From JABDMH01 sp965223165 (GTDB lineage: Bacteria > Bacteroidota > Bacteroidia > Chitinophagales > Saprospiraceae): 64,000 nt of DNA. The position numbers were made by a program, and so were the translations under genes. The notes under the pieces were generated by a model. It did no database searches. It was not told the origin of the DNA and saw only the letters and a list, made by a program, of their open reading frames with translations. The stretch is taken from positions 372,001-436,000 of the forward strand of contig CBDCVQ010000020.1 in assembly GCA_965223165.1 (NCBI GenBank). Reading direction: 5' to 3'. Numbering within the stretch: position 1 is the first letter of the stretch; each line of letters begins with the position of its first letter. Shown in pieces: positions 53,721-62,561 of this stretch.

Positions 53721-55157
53721 TCAGTTGACTTTGCGATAGAGCCCTCCCTTCTTCAGACCGTTCCAATAGTTGTTGAAGCCCCGGACGTGGCCATTGGCGT
53801 CCAATTGAAAGACAACACGGTCCATGGGATAAGGTTCATAGCCAAAGGTGTGATCACCCAGGTAGTACAGTTTTTGTCCTTGTGCGTCACTCCCCATACG
53901 CTTGCGGTAGAGATGCTGGTCCTCCGCATCGATGGTCAGGGTCAGCTTGCCCGGACCGTAATAGTAGCTGGGGGTGGCCTCATAGTCTCCCTCGAATCTA
54001 CTGAGCTGATCATCCGCCACTTCCAGCGTGGCCAAATCAGGTGCTGCGATGCCCAGCACCGCCAGGGCCACGTAGCCCTCTATGTAGAGTGCATCGGTGG
54101 GCACATTATCCGTGTTGACCAAAACGACGATGCTGATGTCTTTCTCCGGGTAGTAGGCCATCACGGACAGGCCGGTCTTGTTGCCACCCGTATGTCCGAC
54201 CACCGCTGCACCTTCAAAACGACCGGTGCGCACCCCCAGCCCATATCCTGTGATCACTCCATCTTCCAGGACCACCGGTGTGCACATTTCTTCGAATGCG
54301 CTACGGGTGATGATCGAGCCGTCCGACCAGAAGAAGGGAAAACGCACCAAGTCCCGGGCGGTAGCCGTCAGTCCGCCGTCTCCCTGGATCCACGGCCAAT
54401 GCGGCCTGTACTCCAGCACCGAGTCAACCAGCTCAAAGGCAGACGTCATCTTGGCATCCGAGATACGCTCTCTGATCAGCCGAAGATCCAGCCCGGTGGG
54501 CTGATTGATGATTCGGTCCACCTCCGCGGCCAAGCTTTGACCCGTGACCCGCTCGATGATCATCGCCATCAGGGCAAAGCCGGAGTTGCTGTAATTGAAG
54601 TGGGACCCCGGGTCAAAATCCAATGGATGCTCCCGGAAAAAATCAAGGTAGTCTTGCTGAACCGGGTCGATGCCGGTGGCGAGGTAGGTCGAATCGATCA
54701 CGTCGGCATAATCTTTCAGACCGGCGGTGTTGCTGGCCAGATGCCTGATGGTGATCTGCCTGGCTTGCGCTTGATTTGGATAGGCTGGAAGTAGATCAGC
54801 TAAGGTATCGTCCCAGGAGAGCTTACCTTCTTCCACCAGCTTTGCCACGACTACCGAGGTGATCAACTTGGAGATCGATGCCATCAGGAAGTAGTGATCC
54901 TGCTGCACCGGTCGACTTCGTGTGGAGTCAATATACCCGAACTGCCCCGTGTAGATGACCTCGCCGTCCTTGGCAACGGCCATCGACAAGCCCATGATCT
55001 GTCCCTGCTCGATGTAGTGCAAACCGATCGAATCCAACCTGGCGGACAGGATCTCGTCAGACGGATCCGATGACGATGCCGTTTCCGCTGGACGACAAGC
55101 ACAGACGATCGCCAGTGCAAGCAAGGTTAAGATGGCTGAGTCGAAGGTAGATCTCAT
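53721..55157 (-). CDS. Serine hydrolase (class C beta-lactamase/penicillin-binding-like)
   Basis: 478 residues starting at 55157 (MRSTFDSAILTLLALAIVCA), a lipoprotein- or Sec-type signal with a Cys at residue 21. A start at 55265 would bury this signal. The three family motifs are present: SxxK as SISK (Ser94, Lys97), YxN as YSNSGFALM, and a KTG-like HTGG. After the catalytic domain (to about residue 370) a C-terminal beta-rich extension (YYGPGKLTLTIDAEDQHLYR) resembles the lipocalin-like DUF3471-type tail often found in these enzymes. It is likely a cell-envelope esterase or peptidase rather than an antibiotic-resistance enzyme. It sits between the MerB-like and DoxX-like genes. Confidence 0.88.
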   Translation of the reverse strand: MRSTFDSAILTLLALAIVCACRPAETASSSDPSDEILSARLDSIGLHYIEQGQIMGLSMAVAKDGEVIYTGQFGYIDSTRSRPVQQDHYFLMASISKLITSVVVAKLVEEGKLSWDDTLADLLPAYPNQAQARQITIRHLASNTAGLKDYADVIDSTYLATGIDPVQQDYLDFFREHPLDFDPGSHFNYSNSGFALMAMIIERVTGQSLAAEVDRIINQPTGLDLRLIRERISDAKMTSAFELVDSVLEYRPHWPWIQGDGGLTATARDLVRFPFFWSDGSIITRSAFEEMCTPVVLEDGVITGYGLGVRTGRFEGAAVVGHTGGNKTGLSVMAYYPEKDISIVVLVNTDNVPTDALYIEGYVALAVLGIAAPDLATLEVADDQLSRFEGDYEATPSYYYGPGKLTLTIDAEDQHLYRKRMGSDAQGQKLYYLGDHTFGYEPYPMDRVVFQLDANGHVRGFNNYWNGLKKGGLYRKVN

Positions 55158-55231
55158 GCGCGTTTTGGCTGTCCATTCAAAAATAGGAAATACAACGTCC
55201 GTCCCGACCGGCCACTTTAAAAAGCGCATTT

Positions 55232-55927
55232 TCAAAATCTCTCCTTGGACTCGCCCAAATCCCAAATGGGCCCGGTCAGGTCGAATTCGGCAAAGATTTC
55301 TTTTGCCTCATCCACCGTCCACTTTATCCACTGCGGATCCAGGTGACTGCCGTACCATTTTTTTGAGAATTGCCAGATCTTACCAATGGGTTGCACGTCG
55401 CCCCGGCGCATGCCATGTTTCTCCACCCAGCGATCGACTTGTGCTTCGTTTTCGAAGATTAGCATGTTGCTGCAGGTGTAAATCACATTGTTCCACGCCT
55501 CCTGCATGGGAATCGGGAAATGTACCACATACTGATCCTCTTTCAGCTCACCCTCCACGATGTGGAGCGTTATCTGCGTTGTCTCGCCACCCAGCACAGT
55601 CCTGATGCGCACGTCCTCCTTGAGTAACGCCGCCACGCCCAGGGAGCACCACGCGCAGTTGCCCCACCATTCACCCCTCGCAGAAGTGACATAAAATGTG
55701 GTAGGTGCCAGCGAAAACGGGTGGATCACCCACACTTTGGGTTCGTGGGGATGAAGGACCACCCCATGATACTCCTGCAAGGTACGAAGGGCTTCTACCA
55801 CCTCCTCCGGATCGCTTTGCAGCAGGTCGGCCATCGTAGGCAGGTCGGGCGCGTAGCCATGGTCGATGATGTGCTGGAGGATCAGGTGGTGAAGTGCTGA
55901 ATTAGTGATCATTCTTCGTGTAATCAA
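55232..55927 (-). CDS. Alkylmercury lyase (MerB) family protein, probably not a mercury lyase
   Basis: 231 residues. The N-terminal winged-helix-like part (residues 8-58, HHLILQHIIDHGYAPDLPTM) and the core IHPFSLAPTTFYVTS, WWGNCAWCSLGVAALL match the MerB layout. The region around Cys152 (TCSNMLIFENEAQVDRWVEK) matches MerB's second catalytic Cys159. MerB's catalytic Asp99, three residues after Cys96, is replaced by Gly97 (after Cys94), and an extra Cys91 makes a CAWC pair. True carbon-mercury cleavage is therefore doubtful. No mer regulator, reductase or transporter is nearby. It is 30 bp after the P1 peptidase gene. Confidence 0.8.
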   Translation of the reverse strand: MITRRMITNSALHHLILQHIIDHGYAPDLPTMADLLQSDPEEVVEALRTLQEYHGVVLHPHEPKVWVIHPFSLAPTTFYVTSARGEWWGNCAWCSLGVAALLKEDVRIRTVLGGETTQITLHIVEGELKEDQYVVHFPIPMQEAWNNVIYTCSNMLIFENEAQVDRWVEKHGMRRGDVQPIGKIWQFSKKWYGSHLDPQWIKWTVDEAKEIFAEFDLTGPIWDLGESKERF

Positions 55928-55957
55928 ATATCCAGATGATTAAAAGAAAGGAGTAAC

Positions 55958-57106
55958 CTAATCAAGCCGCTGATATTTCTTGAGGATTTTTATCAGCCGA
56001 TCCTCCGGACACGCATGCATTAGATTGCCATTGGCACCGCTCATGGTCTCTGCGGCCACCAACGCATTTATGATGGCCTCTTCGGTGGCTTGCACCGTGG
56101 CGCGATAAATCGGGTCCAATTTCCATTTGGGCAAAACGGTCCAAGTCATCATAGTGTACTTGTTGGCAAACTTGGGGATGGCCGTCGAAAACGCCAAAAA
56201 GATATCGCCGGAGCCATTGCCGCTGATGGCACCGGTCCTGGCCATACCCAAAGACACCCGCCGAGCCACCAGCTGCAGGTGCACAGGTATCAAGGGTGCA
56301 TCTGTGGCCACTATGACGATGATCGACCCGTCTTTCTTGGGGTCCTTAAAGACAGGTTGCAAATCCGTTATTTCTCTACCAACCGGCACACCTGCGACCG
56401 TAAGATCCTCCCGAACACCGAAATTTGCTTGCACAAGAACACCCACGGTATACGCCGTCGAGTCGATGACAATTCTTCGCGATGATGTACCGGTACCGCC
56501 CTTAAAACCGTATAGCCACATGCCCGTACCGCCTCCAATATTACCCTCCCTTATCTGCCCGCCCCGAGCAGACTCCAATGCCTCAAACACATGCTCCTTG
56601 GTCACGTGGTGCCCGTTAATGTCATTGAAATCACCGTCCCAGGTTTCGCCTACCACTGGGAGACCCGCTGAAAAGTCCTCGAGCCCTCCATCGGAAAACT
56701 GATTAAACTGCCACTCGGCAATGGCATCACGAACCACCCCGACGCTGTTTGTGTTGGTGATGCCAATGACCGCAGAGGGCAATGCCCCGTAGTCATTGAT
56801 AAAATGGGATCCGGTCAATTCGCCATCTCCATTCAGAGAATAGACTGCCGCAGGACAGAAATCGCGATTGCGACCATTGGGCAATATCACCGTGACGCCT
56901 GTCCGCACCGGGCCCTTGCCCACAATCAGCTCTCCCTCCCCTTCTACTAAAGTCTTGTAGCCGACCTCCACCCCGGGCACATCCGTGATCGCGTTATGAG
57001 CACCCGGCACTCCGTCAAAAGGGATGCCCCAATCTCGGGCCCTTTTGACATCTTGGGCCCAGAGGTTACTGGCCAACAGCACGACTAGAAATACAGAACT
57101 TCTCAT
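55958..57106 (-). CDS. P1 family peptidase (DmpA/BapA-type aminopeptidase), secreted
   Basis: 382 residues with a signal peptide (MRSSVFLVVLLASNLWAQ). The DmpA pattern is complete: GIPFDGVPGAHNAITDVPGV near the N-terminus, ITNTNSVGVV, NIGGGTGM, then DGSIIVIVATDAPL, where self-cleavage at Gly260-Ser261 would free the nucleophile, and GNGSGDIFLAFST carrying Ser299 and Asp301. Spacing from Ser261 to Ser299 (38) equals that between DmpA Ser250 and Ser288. These N-terminal-nucleophile enzymes release N-terminal residues from small peptides or beta-peptides. It follows the GDPD gene by 39 bp and precedes the MerB-like gene by 30 bp. Confidence 0.93.
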   Translation of the reverse strand: MRSSVFLVVLLASNLWAQDVKRARDWGIPFDGVPGAHNAITDVPGVEVGYKTLVEGEGELIVGKGPVRTGVTVILPNGRNRDFCPAAVYSLNGDGELTGSHFINDYGALPSAVIGITNTNSVGVVRDAIAEWQFNQFSDGGLEDFSAGLPVVGETWDGDFNDINGHHVTKEHVFEALESARGGQIREGNIGGGTGMWLYGFKGGTGTSSRRIVIDSTAYTVGVLVQANFGVREDLTVAGVPVGREITDLQPVFKDPKKDGSIIVIVATDAPLIPVHLQLVARRVSLGMARTGAISGNGSGDIFLAFSTAIPKFANKYTMMTWTVLPKWKLDPIYRATVQATEEAIINALVAAETMSGANGNLMHACPEDRLIKILKKYQRLD

Positions 57107-57145
57107 AGTTTTGGTCTTTAGTGCGGGACGAAAGTCCTCGCTTGC

Positions 57146-58726
57146 TCACTTCCTTGGCTCCGGCCTGATATGATCAAGATCAAAAAAAGCATCGTACGGC
57201 GAATCTATCTGAAATACGGTCACCCCACATTTTCTCAGATACTCAATATCACGCCTGGCTCCCTCCAAATGAAATTCTTGCCGATAATGCCCTACATTGA
57301 CAGAGGCGCACACTTCGATGGAATTTTTCTGACACCATCGGGCCGTCTCTGCATTGATGCGGTTGCCATGGTCAAACAAATAATAACTAGCCGCTATGTC
57401 CTCCCCGGCAGCCAGCCGTTTTTTCATCTCCTCCACCTCGGCCATGCGAAAACCGTACTTACCCCCGTCAAATGCCGCTCGCAAATCATTTCGAATAAAA
57501 TAGGCTCCTTGCAGGAGTTGATTTTCTACCAAGGCCTCCCCGATAGCCGCACAAAACCAAGCCTCCGGCTTTTCCGGTTTAATATCGACCATAAAATGTA
57601 CCTTGCCCCTGCACATCGCAGCCACCTCAGCAAAAGTCATGGGGGCATAACCGCCGTTCTTGGCCTTCAATTTCTTTAATTCCGCCAACGTCATTTCGGA
57701 GGCAGTTTTATGGTCGCCGTAGATCCGCTGCAGGGTGCGGTCATGATGCACGATCACCTGCTTATCTGCCGTGGGCTGTACATCGATCTCCAGCATCCAG
57801 TATCCGCTATCGATGGCCGCTTCGATCGACCGCGGATCAAACTCGTCAAAAAGATCTTCGACAATGCCTCCCCGATGGGCGACCAGACGATGCTGTCGAA
57901 AACGGTGGTCCGGTGCGGTCAGCATCGACCGGAAATAGTCGGGATGATCCAGGTTGACCATATCCACCTGCAGCTGGATGGCTGCCTGATATTCATGCCA
58001 ACTGTGCCCGATCACGTTGGCCATGAGCTTCAGCTGGTGCTCTTGGCAAGCTTGCTGCAGCGCCGGGGCGATCAGATTGACGTCGCACTCAATGATCTGC
58101 GGTTGGTACGTGCGGACGAGCTCTTGGACCTCCTCCGGTGTTTTTGCGTTCATTTTGAGGGGCAGATGGGGTGCCTTTTGCCGAAAAGCCAACGCTCTTT
58201 TATTGCTGGAAAACCAGACAAAACAATCCTGCGCCCATTCTTCTCTTTTTATGAGCTCGATGAGCTGGTCCAGGTCCGCGTCTTTAACGTCAAAGTAGAT
58301 TTTTGCCTTGCCCTTGGCCTCGGCCAGCAGATCGCGGATCCGTGGCACCCGTTCGCCCGCAAACGCCGGCGAAAACCAGGCGCCCGCATCCAGCGTGTCG
58401 ATATCGGTCGAAGTCCAGTCCGAAAACCATCCCGTCCCATTGGTGGTGCGCTCCAACCGGCGATCGTGAAAACAGTAGAACACCCCATCCTTGCTGGTGG
58501 CTACATCGACCTCCACATAATCCGCCCCCAGTTCAATCGCCTTGCGCAGGGATGCCATGGTATTTTCCGGGGCTAAGCGATTCGCTCCCCGGTGTACGAC
58601 GACCTCAATCTGAGATATATCCTGGTGCGTTGTCAGTGAGCCCATGAGAAGAAAGGGTACCACCAGGAGCAGCATGGTGGAATCAGCTTTCCGTCGTGGA
58701 ATCGCCCTCTCATTAAATCTGGACAT
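57146..58726 (-). CDS. Secreted protein with two tandem glycerophosphodiester phosphodiesterase domains
   Basis: 526 residues from the ATG at 58726 (MSRFNERAIPRRKADSTMLL), giving a positively charged signal peptide. A start at 58675 lacks charge, and one at 58840 adds unrelated residues. Domain 1 (about residues 40-270) has HRGANRLAPENT (His45, Arg46), EVDVATSKDG and HDRRLERTTNG. Domain 2 (about 285-520) has a second full set: AHRGG, LEIDVQPTADK and HHDRTLQRI. Both keep the His, Arg, Glu, Asp and His expected for metal-dependent hydrolysis of glycerophosphodiesters to glycerol 3-phosphate. Tandem catalytic-looking GDPD domains in one polypeptide are uncommon. It is first in the presumed six-gene run. 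Confidence 0.88.
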   Translation of the reverse strand: MSRFNERAIPRRKADSTMLLLVVPFLLMGSLTTHQDISQIEVVVHRGANRLAPENTMASLRKAIELGADYVEVDVATSKDGVFYCFHDRRLERTTNGTGWFSDWTSTDIDTLDAGAWFSPAFAGERVPRIRDLLAEAKGKAKIYFDVKDADLDQLIELIKREEWAQDCFVWFSSNKRALAFRQKAPHLPLKMNAKTPEEVQELVRTYQPQIIECDVNLIAPALQQACQEHQLKLMANVIGHSWHEYQAAIQLQVDMVNLDHPDYFRSMLTAPDHRFRQHRLVAHRGGIVEDLFDEFDPRSIEAAIDSGYWMLEIDVQPTADKQVIVHHDRTLQRIYGDHKTASEMTLAELKKLKAKNGGYAPMTFAEVAAMCRGKVHFMVDIKPEKPEAWFCAAIGEALVENQLLQGAYFIRNDLRAAFDGGKYGFRMAEVEEMKKRLAAGEDIAASYYLFDHGNRINAETARWCQKNSIEVCASVNVGHYRQEFHLEGARRDIEYLRKCGVTVFQIDSPYDAFFDLDHIRPEPRK

Positions 58727-58779
58727 CTCAACAATGTAAGGATTGTGGCAGAAACCACCTATCCAAGGTGCCTTTGTGG

Positions 58780-58818
58780 TCTCTCGCGGAGACGCAGAGC
58801 TCGCTGAGAGCGTCTCGT
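58780..58818. repeat. Short inverted repeat near the GDPD gene start
   Basis: GAGACGC (58789-58795) and GCGTCTC (58810-58816) form a stem within a TCTCGCGGAGACGCAGAG stretch. The stretch resembles the short TCTCGC-GAGACGC-type dispersed repeats I recall from many bacterial genomes. It lies in the leader of the GDPD operon. Confidence 0.4.
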
Positions 58819-58874
58819 TGGCAATGATTAAACAAGCCACTAAACCGAGTTTAGCAGTGCAATTTTCTATGCAC

Positions 58875-59111
58875 CTAATCTATCGTCACAGATACTTCTC
58901 GGCTTTCCCTTTTGTTATCGACCTTGATGACGTAATTGCCTGGAGGCAAGATGAGCGGTCGATAGTCATTGCTGGTTTTCAGTTCGATGATGTCGACGGC
59001 GGTTCCCATGTCTTGCTCCCCTGCTTGGTAGGCGGCAAAGAAGAGGGGATAATCGATGTCAGCCCAATCCTTGTCCAGGTAGTAAATGTGAGGAGAATAA
59101 ATTGCATGAAA
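58875..59111 (-). pseudogene. Relic of an unidentified gene (3' end only)
   Basis: A minus-strand frame with no start codon reads from just after TGA (59112-59114) to TAG (58875-58877), 78 residues. It looks like real protein: IYYLDKDWADIDYPLFFAAY, then TAVDIIELKTSNDYRPLILP and PPGNYVIKVDN. The ending resembles a beta-strand C-terminal domain of an extracellular protein, but the family is not recognised. Its 5' part is missing, so it is probably a decayed remnant. Confidence 0.45.
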
Positions 59112-59128
59112 TCAGGTTGGTAGGTTCG

Positions 59129-59335
59129 ATGGTGGGAAAAAGTTTAATAGGTATGAGAAGGGAATTATGGTTTGCGATGCTCTTGTGCATGCTCTCCCAC
59201 CCCGCTGGGCCCAGGATCAGGTCTTGGAAACCTAGGAGAGCATTGGCATTTGCCGGGGTTTCGCTCACTACCGTCTTGGACCAGATCAGGAAGGAAGCCG
59301 GGATTAACCTGGCCTAGAATAAAGTATATAGGCAG
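59129..59335 (+). pseudogene. Relic of a SusC/TonB-receptor or secretin-like gene N-terminus (STN domain)
   Basis: The frame from ATG 59129 gives a signal-peptide-like start (MRRELWFAMLLCMLSHPA), then loses frame for about 10 codons. In the neighbouring frame WAQDQVLET, the expected signal-cleavage context, is visible. It then returns to LAFAGVSLTTVLDQIRKEAG-INLA, a typical STN-domain core. A TAG follows where a Tyr codon is expected, and the next codons still read NKVY. Two compensating indels plus a nonsense change indicate a long-dead fragment. The rest of the receptor is absent. Confidence 0.6.
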
Positions 59336-59360
59336 TCATTAGGAATCGCAATGATGATGC

Positions 59361-60425
59361 TTAGTAGTACACATAGCCATCCATCAATTTGCGCACTGTA
59401 CCGATGATGCCAGCCCTGATGACTTCAAACGATTTGTCTTTGCCTCGTACCTCCAGCTCAATGGGCATCATCCCAGAGGGATGCTCTATGATCAACCGTT
59501 CAGGATTGGTGCCGGAGGTCACCGCTAGTTCAGACGCTACTGTACTCCCGGCTTTGATCGCAGTGCTGATGCAGACAGCGCCACTTACGGCATGAGTGGC
59601 ATGCAGGGTCTTGGGGGTGAAGTATTGAGACTTGATGGATCCGCAGCTCTGCGGCTGAGAGAGCAACCCAATTTTAGGAAGCACGGACTGACTCACATCA
59701 CCTAGCCCAGCCAGGAGGCCTCCTTCCAGACGTATGGACTCGAGCTGAGTCATAAGTTGATGACGAGTCCGGAAGTACTCCGGATCTTCCGTCCCGTCGA
59801 GACCAAACTCCGTTGCCTTCATCAAAATCATCAGATTGCCGGCATCAACCATAGACACGGCTTTATTCTGTATGGTAACAATCTGTTTCCCCAGAGGAAA
59901 GAGTAGACCCGTAGCTCCCCCAGTGACATTACTTAGATTCATAGAGACAGGAGCTGCCGAGCCAGGTACTCCGTCGATAGAAGTTCTGCCATGCACATAG
60001 TTAAGTTGACCCAGGGGCGTGTCGATGACCGCTTCGATATATGCATTGGTGCTAAGATCATATATGCGGACGCTAGTAGTAGGATGTACTGCTGTCACCC
60101 AGCCTCGCTCAATTGCCAGATGTCCTACTCCAGACATCATATTGCCACAAGTGGGTGCAGTATCTACGATCGGCATGTCAATGGAGACCTGTGCAAATAG
60201 ATAGTCCACATCTACGTCATCCCGATCTGAGGGTTGAGCCATGACCACCTTGCTGGTGACAGCGGTAGCTCCTCCAATACCATCTATTTGACGTCCATCG
60301 GGAGAGCCCATGATTCTTAGCAGAACCTGATCTCGGGCAGCAGGGTCGTCCGGAAGATCGCGCAGATCTAGGAATGGCCCCCTGGAGGTGCCAGCCCGCA
60401 TATACAAGCATCTGATTTTATTCAC
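59361..60425 (-). CDS. PrpF/GalD-family isomerase (4-oxalomesaconate tautomerase-like)
   Basis: 354 residues of the PrpF fold (two diaminopimelate-epimerase-like halves), cytoplasmic. The start MNKIRCLYMRAGTSRGPFLD matches the family's M-R-G/A-G-T-S-K/R-G signature. IMGSPDGRQIDGIGGA, TAPTCGNMMSGVG (catalytic-type Cys) and HATHAVSGAVCIST follow. Relatives include 2-methylaconitate isomerase (PrpF) and 4-oxalomesaconate tautomerase (GalD, gallate pathway). The GPF and DLPDDPAARDQVLLRIMGSP segments look closer to the GalD side, but the assignment is tentative. It starts 3 bp after the TctA-TctB stop, so it is co-transcribed and probably acts on the imported acid. Confidence 0.85.
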   Translation of the reverse strand: MNKIRCLYMRAGTSRGPFLDLRDLPDDPAARDQVLLRIMGSPDGRQIDGIGGATAVTSKVVMAQPSDRDDVDVDYLFAQVSIDMPIVDTAPTCGNMMSGVGHLAIERGWVTAVHPTTSVRIYDLSTNAYIEAVIDTPLGQLNYVHGRTSIDGVPGSAAPVSMNLSNVTGGATGLLFPLGKQIVTIQNKAVSMVDAGNLMILMKATEFGLDGTEDPEYFRTRHQLMTQLESIRLEGGLLAGLGDVSQSVLPKIGLLSQPQSCGSIKSQYFTPKTLHATHAVSGAVCISTAIKAGSTVASELAVTSGTNPERLIIEHPSGMMPIELEVRGKDKSFEVIRAGIIGTVRKLMDGYVYY

Positions 60426-60428
60426 TCG

Positions 60429-62375
60429 CTAGAATTGAAATAATCCTTGAGGAAATTGCAGATTTAAGAAATGACCAAATGCCAGTAGAAGGCCCACTCC
60501 ACCGGTAGTAAGGACAGCTGTTCGTACTAAACCAGCCCTTGCTTTGAGCGTGAAGGAAGTAATAAAGAACACCCCAACCGCTGGGATAAAACCGATGAGC
60601 ACACTCAATACATACAAACCACCAATCCATAGTACAGGTTCATACCATGGTGACTTGTAGGTACCTGGTTCAACCACCTGTTCGGCATCAAATATTGCAG
60701 AATGACCTACCTTCACTTGTAAGAATATCCGAAGCAGTAACAGAGCGAACGGAACCAATATGATCCCAATAATCAATGGAAAAATACCACCCAGGAATGA
60801 CTGTTGGTAGCTGTCCAGCAAGGCAATGAAAATGAAGAGGAAAATGACTGTTGCAAAGACAAGCTGTGGAGCGATTCTAATCTGCGCCGACGACTTTTGC
60901 ATCAGCTCGGCATTTTCATCGACCGTACCCTTGCGGCTATAATAGATTGAAATCAATGACAGCAGACCGATACTGATGGTACCTGGCCGGAGAAACATCT
61001 CCCATCCGTAGAACTGGACTGCCATATTGAGATAGCTCTCGGCCTGGGTGGAAAGCACGAAGCCGATAAGGAAGGCAGGCCGAGACCATCCAAAACGTTT
61101 CATGAAGATGCCGATCACGCCAAAAATGAGCAACATCCACAAGTCAAACATATCCTTAGTGGCCTGGAATCCGGCAAAACTGATAACCATGATCATAAAG
61201 GGTGCCAACAGACTGAACTTGATCTGGGTGAGTTTGGAAATGGGATGGGCGAGGAAAAGGGAGAGACCAGCGCCCAGCACGTTGGCAATAGCCAGTGACC
61301 AAATGATAGTGTAAGTCAGATCGATGTCCGTAGTTACCATGGAGGGTCCCGCTTCCACCCCGATCAAGACGATACCGCCTAAAAATACAGCCATTGAACC
61401 GGAGCCGGGGATGCCAAAAAGTAGAGTGGGCATTAGGGCACCTCCTTCCTTGGCATTGTTTGCTGATTCAGGAGCGATGACACCTCGGATCTCACCCTTA
61501 CCAAAGCGTGACTTGTCTTTTGTCGTCTGTACCACATGTCCATAGGCGATCCAGTCCACCACACTGCCTCCCATGCCTGGTATAGCGCCCACGAGTGTTC
61601 CGATGCCGGCGCAGCGTAAGGCCAGCCATTTATTCTTAAAAAAATCTCGCGCCCCTTGCAGCCAGCCAGCTTTGCCAATGTCAGCAGCCTCGGCAATGGT
61701 TGACTCCTTTCGAAAGAGCTCGGAAATCTCTGGAAATGCAAAGATCGAAAGAGCGATGACAACCAAAGGTATACCATCGTATAGATAGTCAACTCCGTAT
61801 GTCATCCTGAACTCACCCGTAGCGGGCGCAGCTCCTATGCTGCCCACCAGCAACCCAAGTCCACAGGCTATGATGCCTTTCATCAGACTTTTGCCGGAGA
61901 GCGACCCTACCATTGACAGGCCAAAAACTGCCAGCATGAATAATTCCGCCGATCCAAAGATCAGGATGATTGGGCGAGCAATCTGTACGAAAAAGGTAAG
62001 GATTATCGCTCCGAAGAGCCCGCCAAATAGCGAAGAGGTGAACGCTGCTGCTAAAGCTCTCGAAGCCTGACCTTTCTTAGCTAAGGGAAAGCCATCAAGG
62101 ACCGTGGCCTGACTAGAACTCGATCCCGGGATACCCATCAAGATAGATGTAAAGGTGGCGGAGGTCGGTATTACTGCTACCAGGCCGATTAATGTCGCAA
62201 GTGCAGAGACCTCCTCCATGCCATACAGAAAGGGTAGCAGAAGCGACAATCCAGCAATGCCTCCCAGCCCTGGAAATACACCAATCATTAATCCAAGCAG
62301 GACACCTAGTACCAAATACATGAAGTTGGCGGTCGTAAACAGAGTCCCTAGTGCTTGTGACACAAGGTCGAGCAT
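60429..62375 (-). CDS. Tripartite tricarboxylate transporter permease, TctA fused to TctB
   Basis: 648 residues, about 150 longer than TctA alone (~500). Residues 1-480 are TctA: multiple membrane helices with LGLMIGVFPGLGGIAGLSLL and a second signature SILMGIPGSSSSQATVLDGF, then IPGMGGSVVDWIAYG. The remainder carries four more helices (QLVFATVIFLFIFIALL; GGIFPLIIGIILVPFALLLL; VLWIGGLYVLSVLIGFIPAV; TTGGVGLLLAFGHFLNLQFP), ending FPQGLFQF, as in the small TctB subunit. A covalent TctA-TctB fusion explains why no separate tctB gene is present. It imports carboxylates with the binding protein encoded upstream, using the ion gradient (family knowledge). Confidence 0.9.
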   Translation of the reverse strand: MLDLVSQALGTLFTTANFMYLVLGVLLGLMIGVFPGLGGIAGLSLLLPFLYGMEEVSALATLIGLVAVIPTSATFTSILMGIPGSSSSQATVLDGFPLAKKGQASRALAAAFTSSLFGGLFGAIILTFFVQIARPIILIFGSAELFMLAVFGLSMVGSLSGKSLMKGIIACGLGLLVGSIGAAPATGEFRMTYGVDYLYDGIPLVVIALSIFAFPEISELFRKESTIAEAADIGKAGWLQGARDFFKNKWLALRCAGIGTLVGAIPGMGGSVVDWIAYGHVVQTTKDKSRFGKGEIRGVIAPESANNAKEGGALMPTLLFGIPGSGSMAVFLGGIVLIGVEAGPSMVTTDIDLTYTIIWSLAIANVLGAGLSLFLAHPISKLTQIKFSLLAPFMIMVISFAGFQATKDMFDLWMLLIFGVIGIFMKRFGWSRPAFLIGFVLSTQAESYLNMAVQFYGWEMFLRPGTISIGLLSLISIYYSRKGTVDENAELMQKSSAQIRIAPQLVFATVIFLFIFIALLDSYQQSFLGGIFPLIIGIILVPFALLLLRIFLQVKVGHSAIFDAEQVVEPGTYKSPWYEPVLWIGGLYVLSVLIGFIPAVGVFFITSFTLKARAGLVRTAVLTTGGVGLLLAFGHFLNLQFPQGLFQF

Positions 62376-62561
62376 ATCTCAAAGTTTAACGATGGCCCTA
62401 TATATCAGATGCATGCATTAGTTTTATGCCAAAAAGGACCACTGCAGATTTATTATTGATAGTGGATCTCTAATCGCAATGATGACCGGTTGCAAAGTGG
62501 ATCATATTTCTGTTGAACCTCTTGGTAAATATTGGTCTTCTTTTCAAGTCGAGATAGATTA

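Noticed and set aside
58743..59123. 126-codon plus-strand frame beside the GDPD gene
   Set aside because: It is antisense to the more protein-like relic at 58875-59111 and overlaps the GDPD leader repeat.
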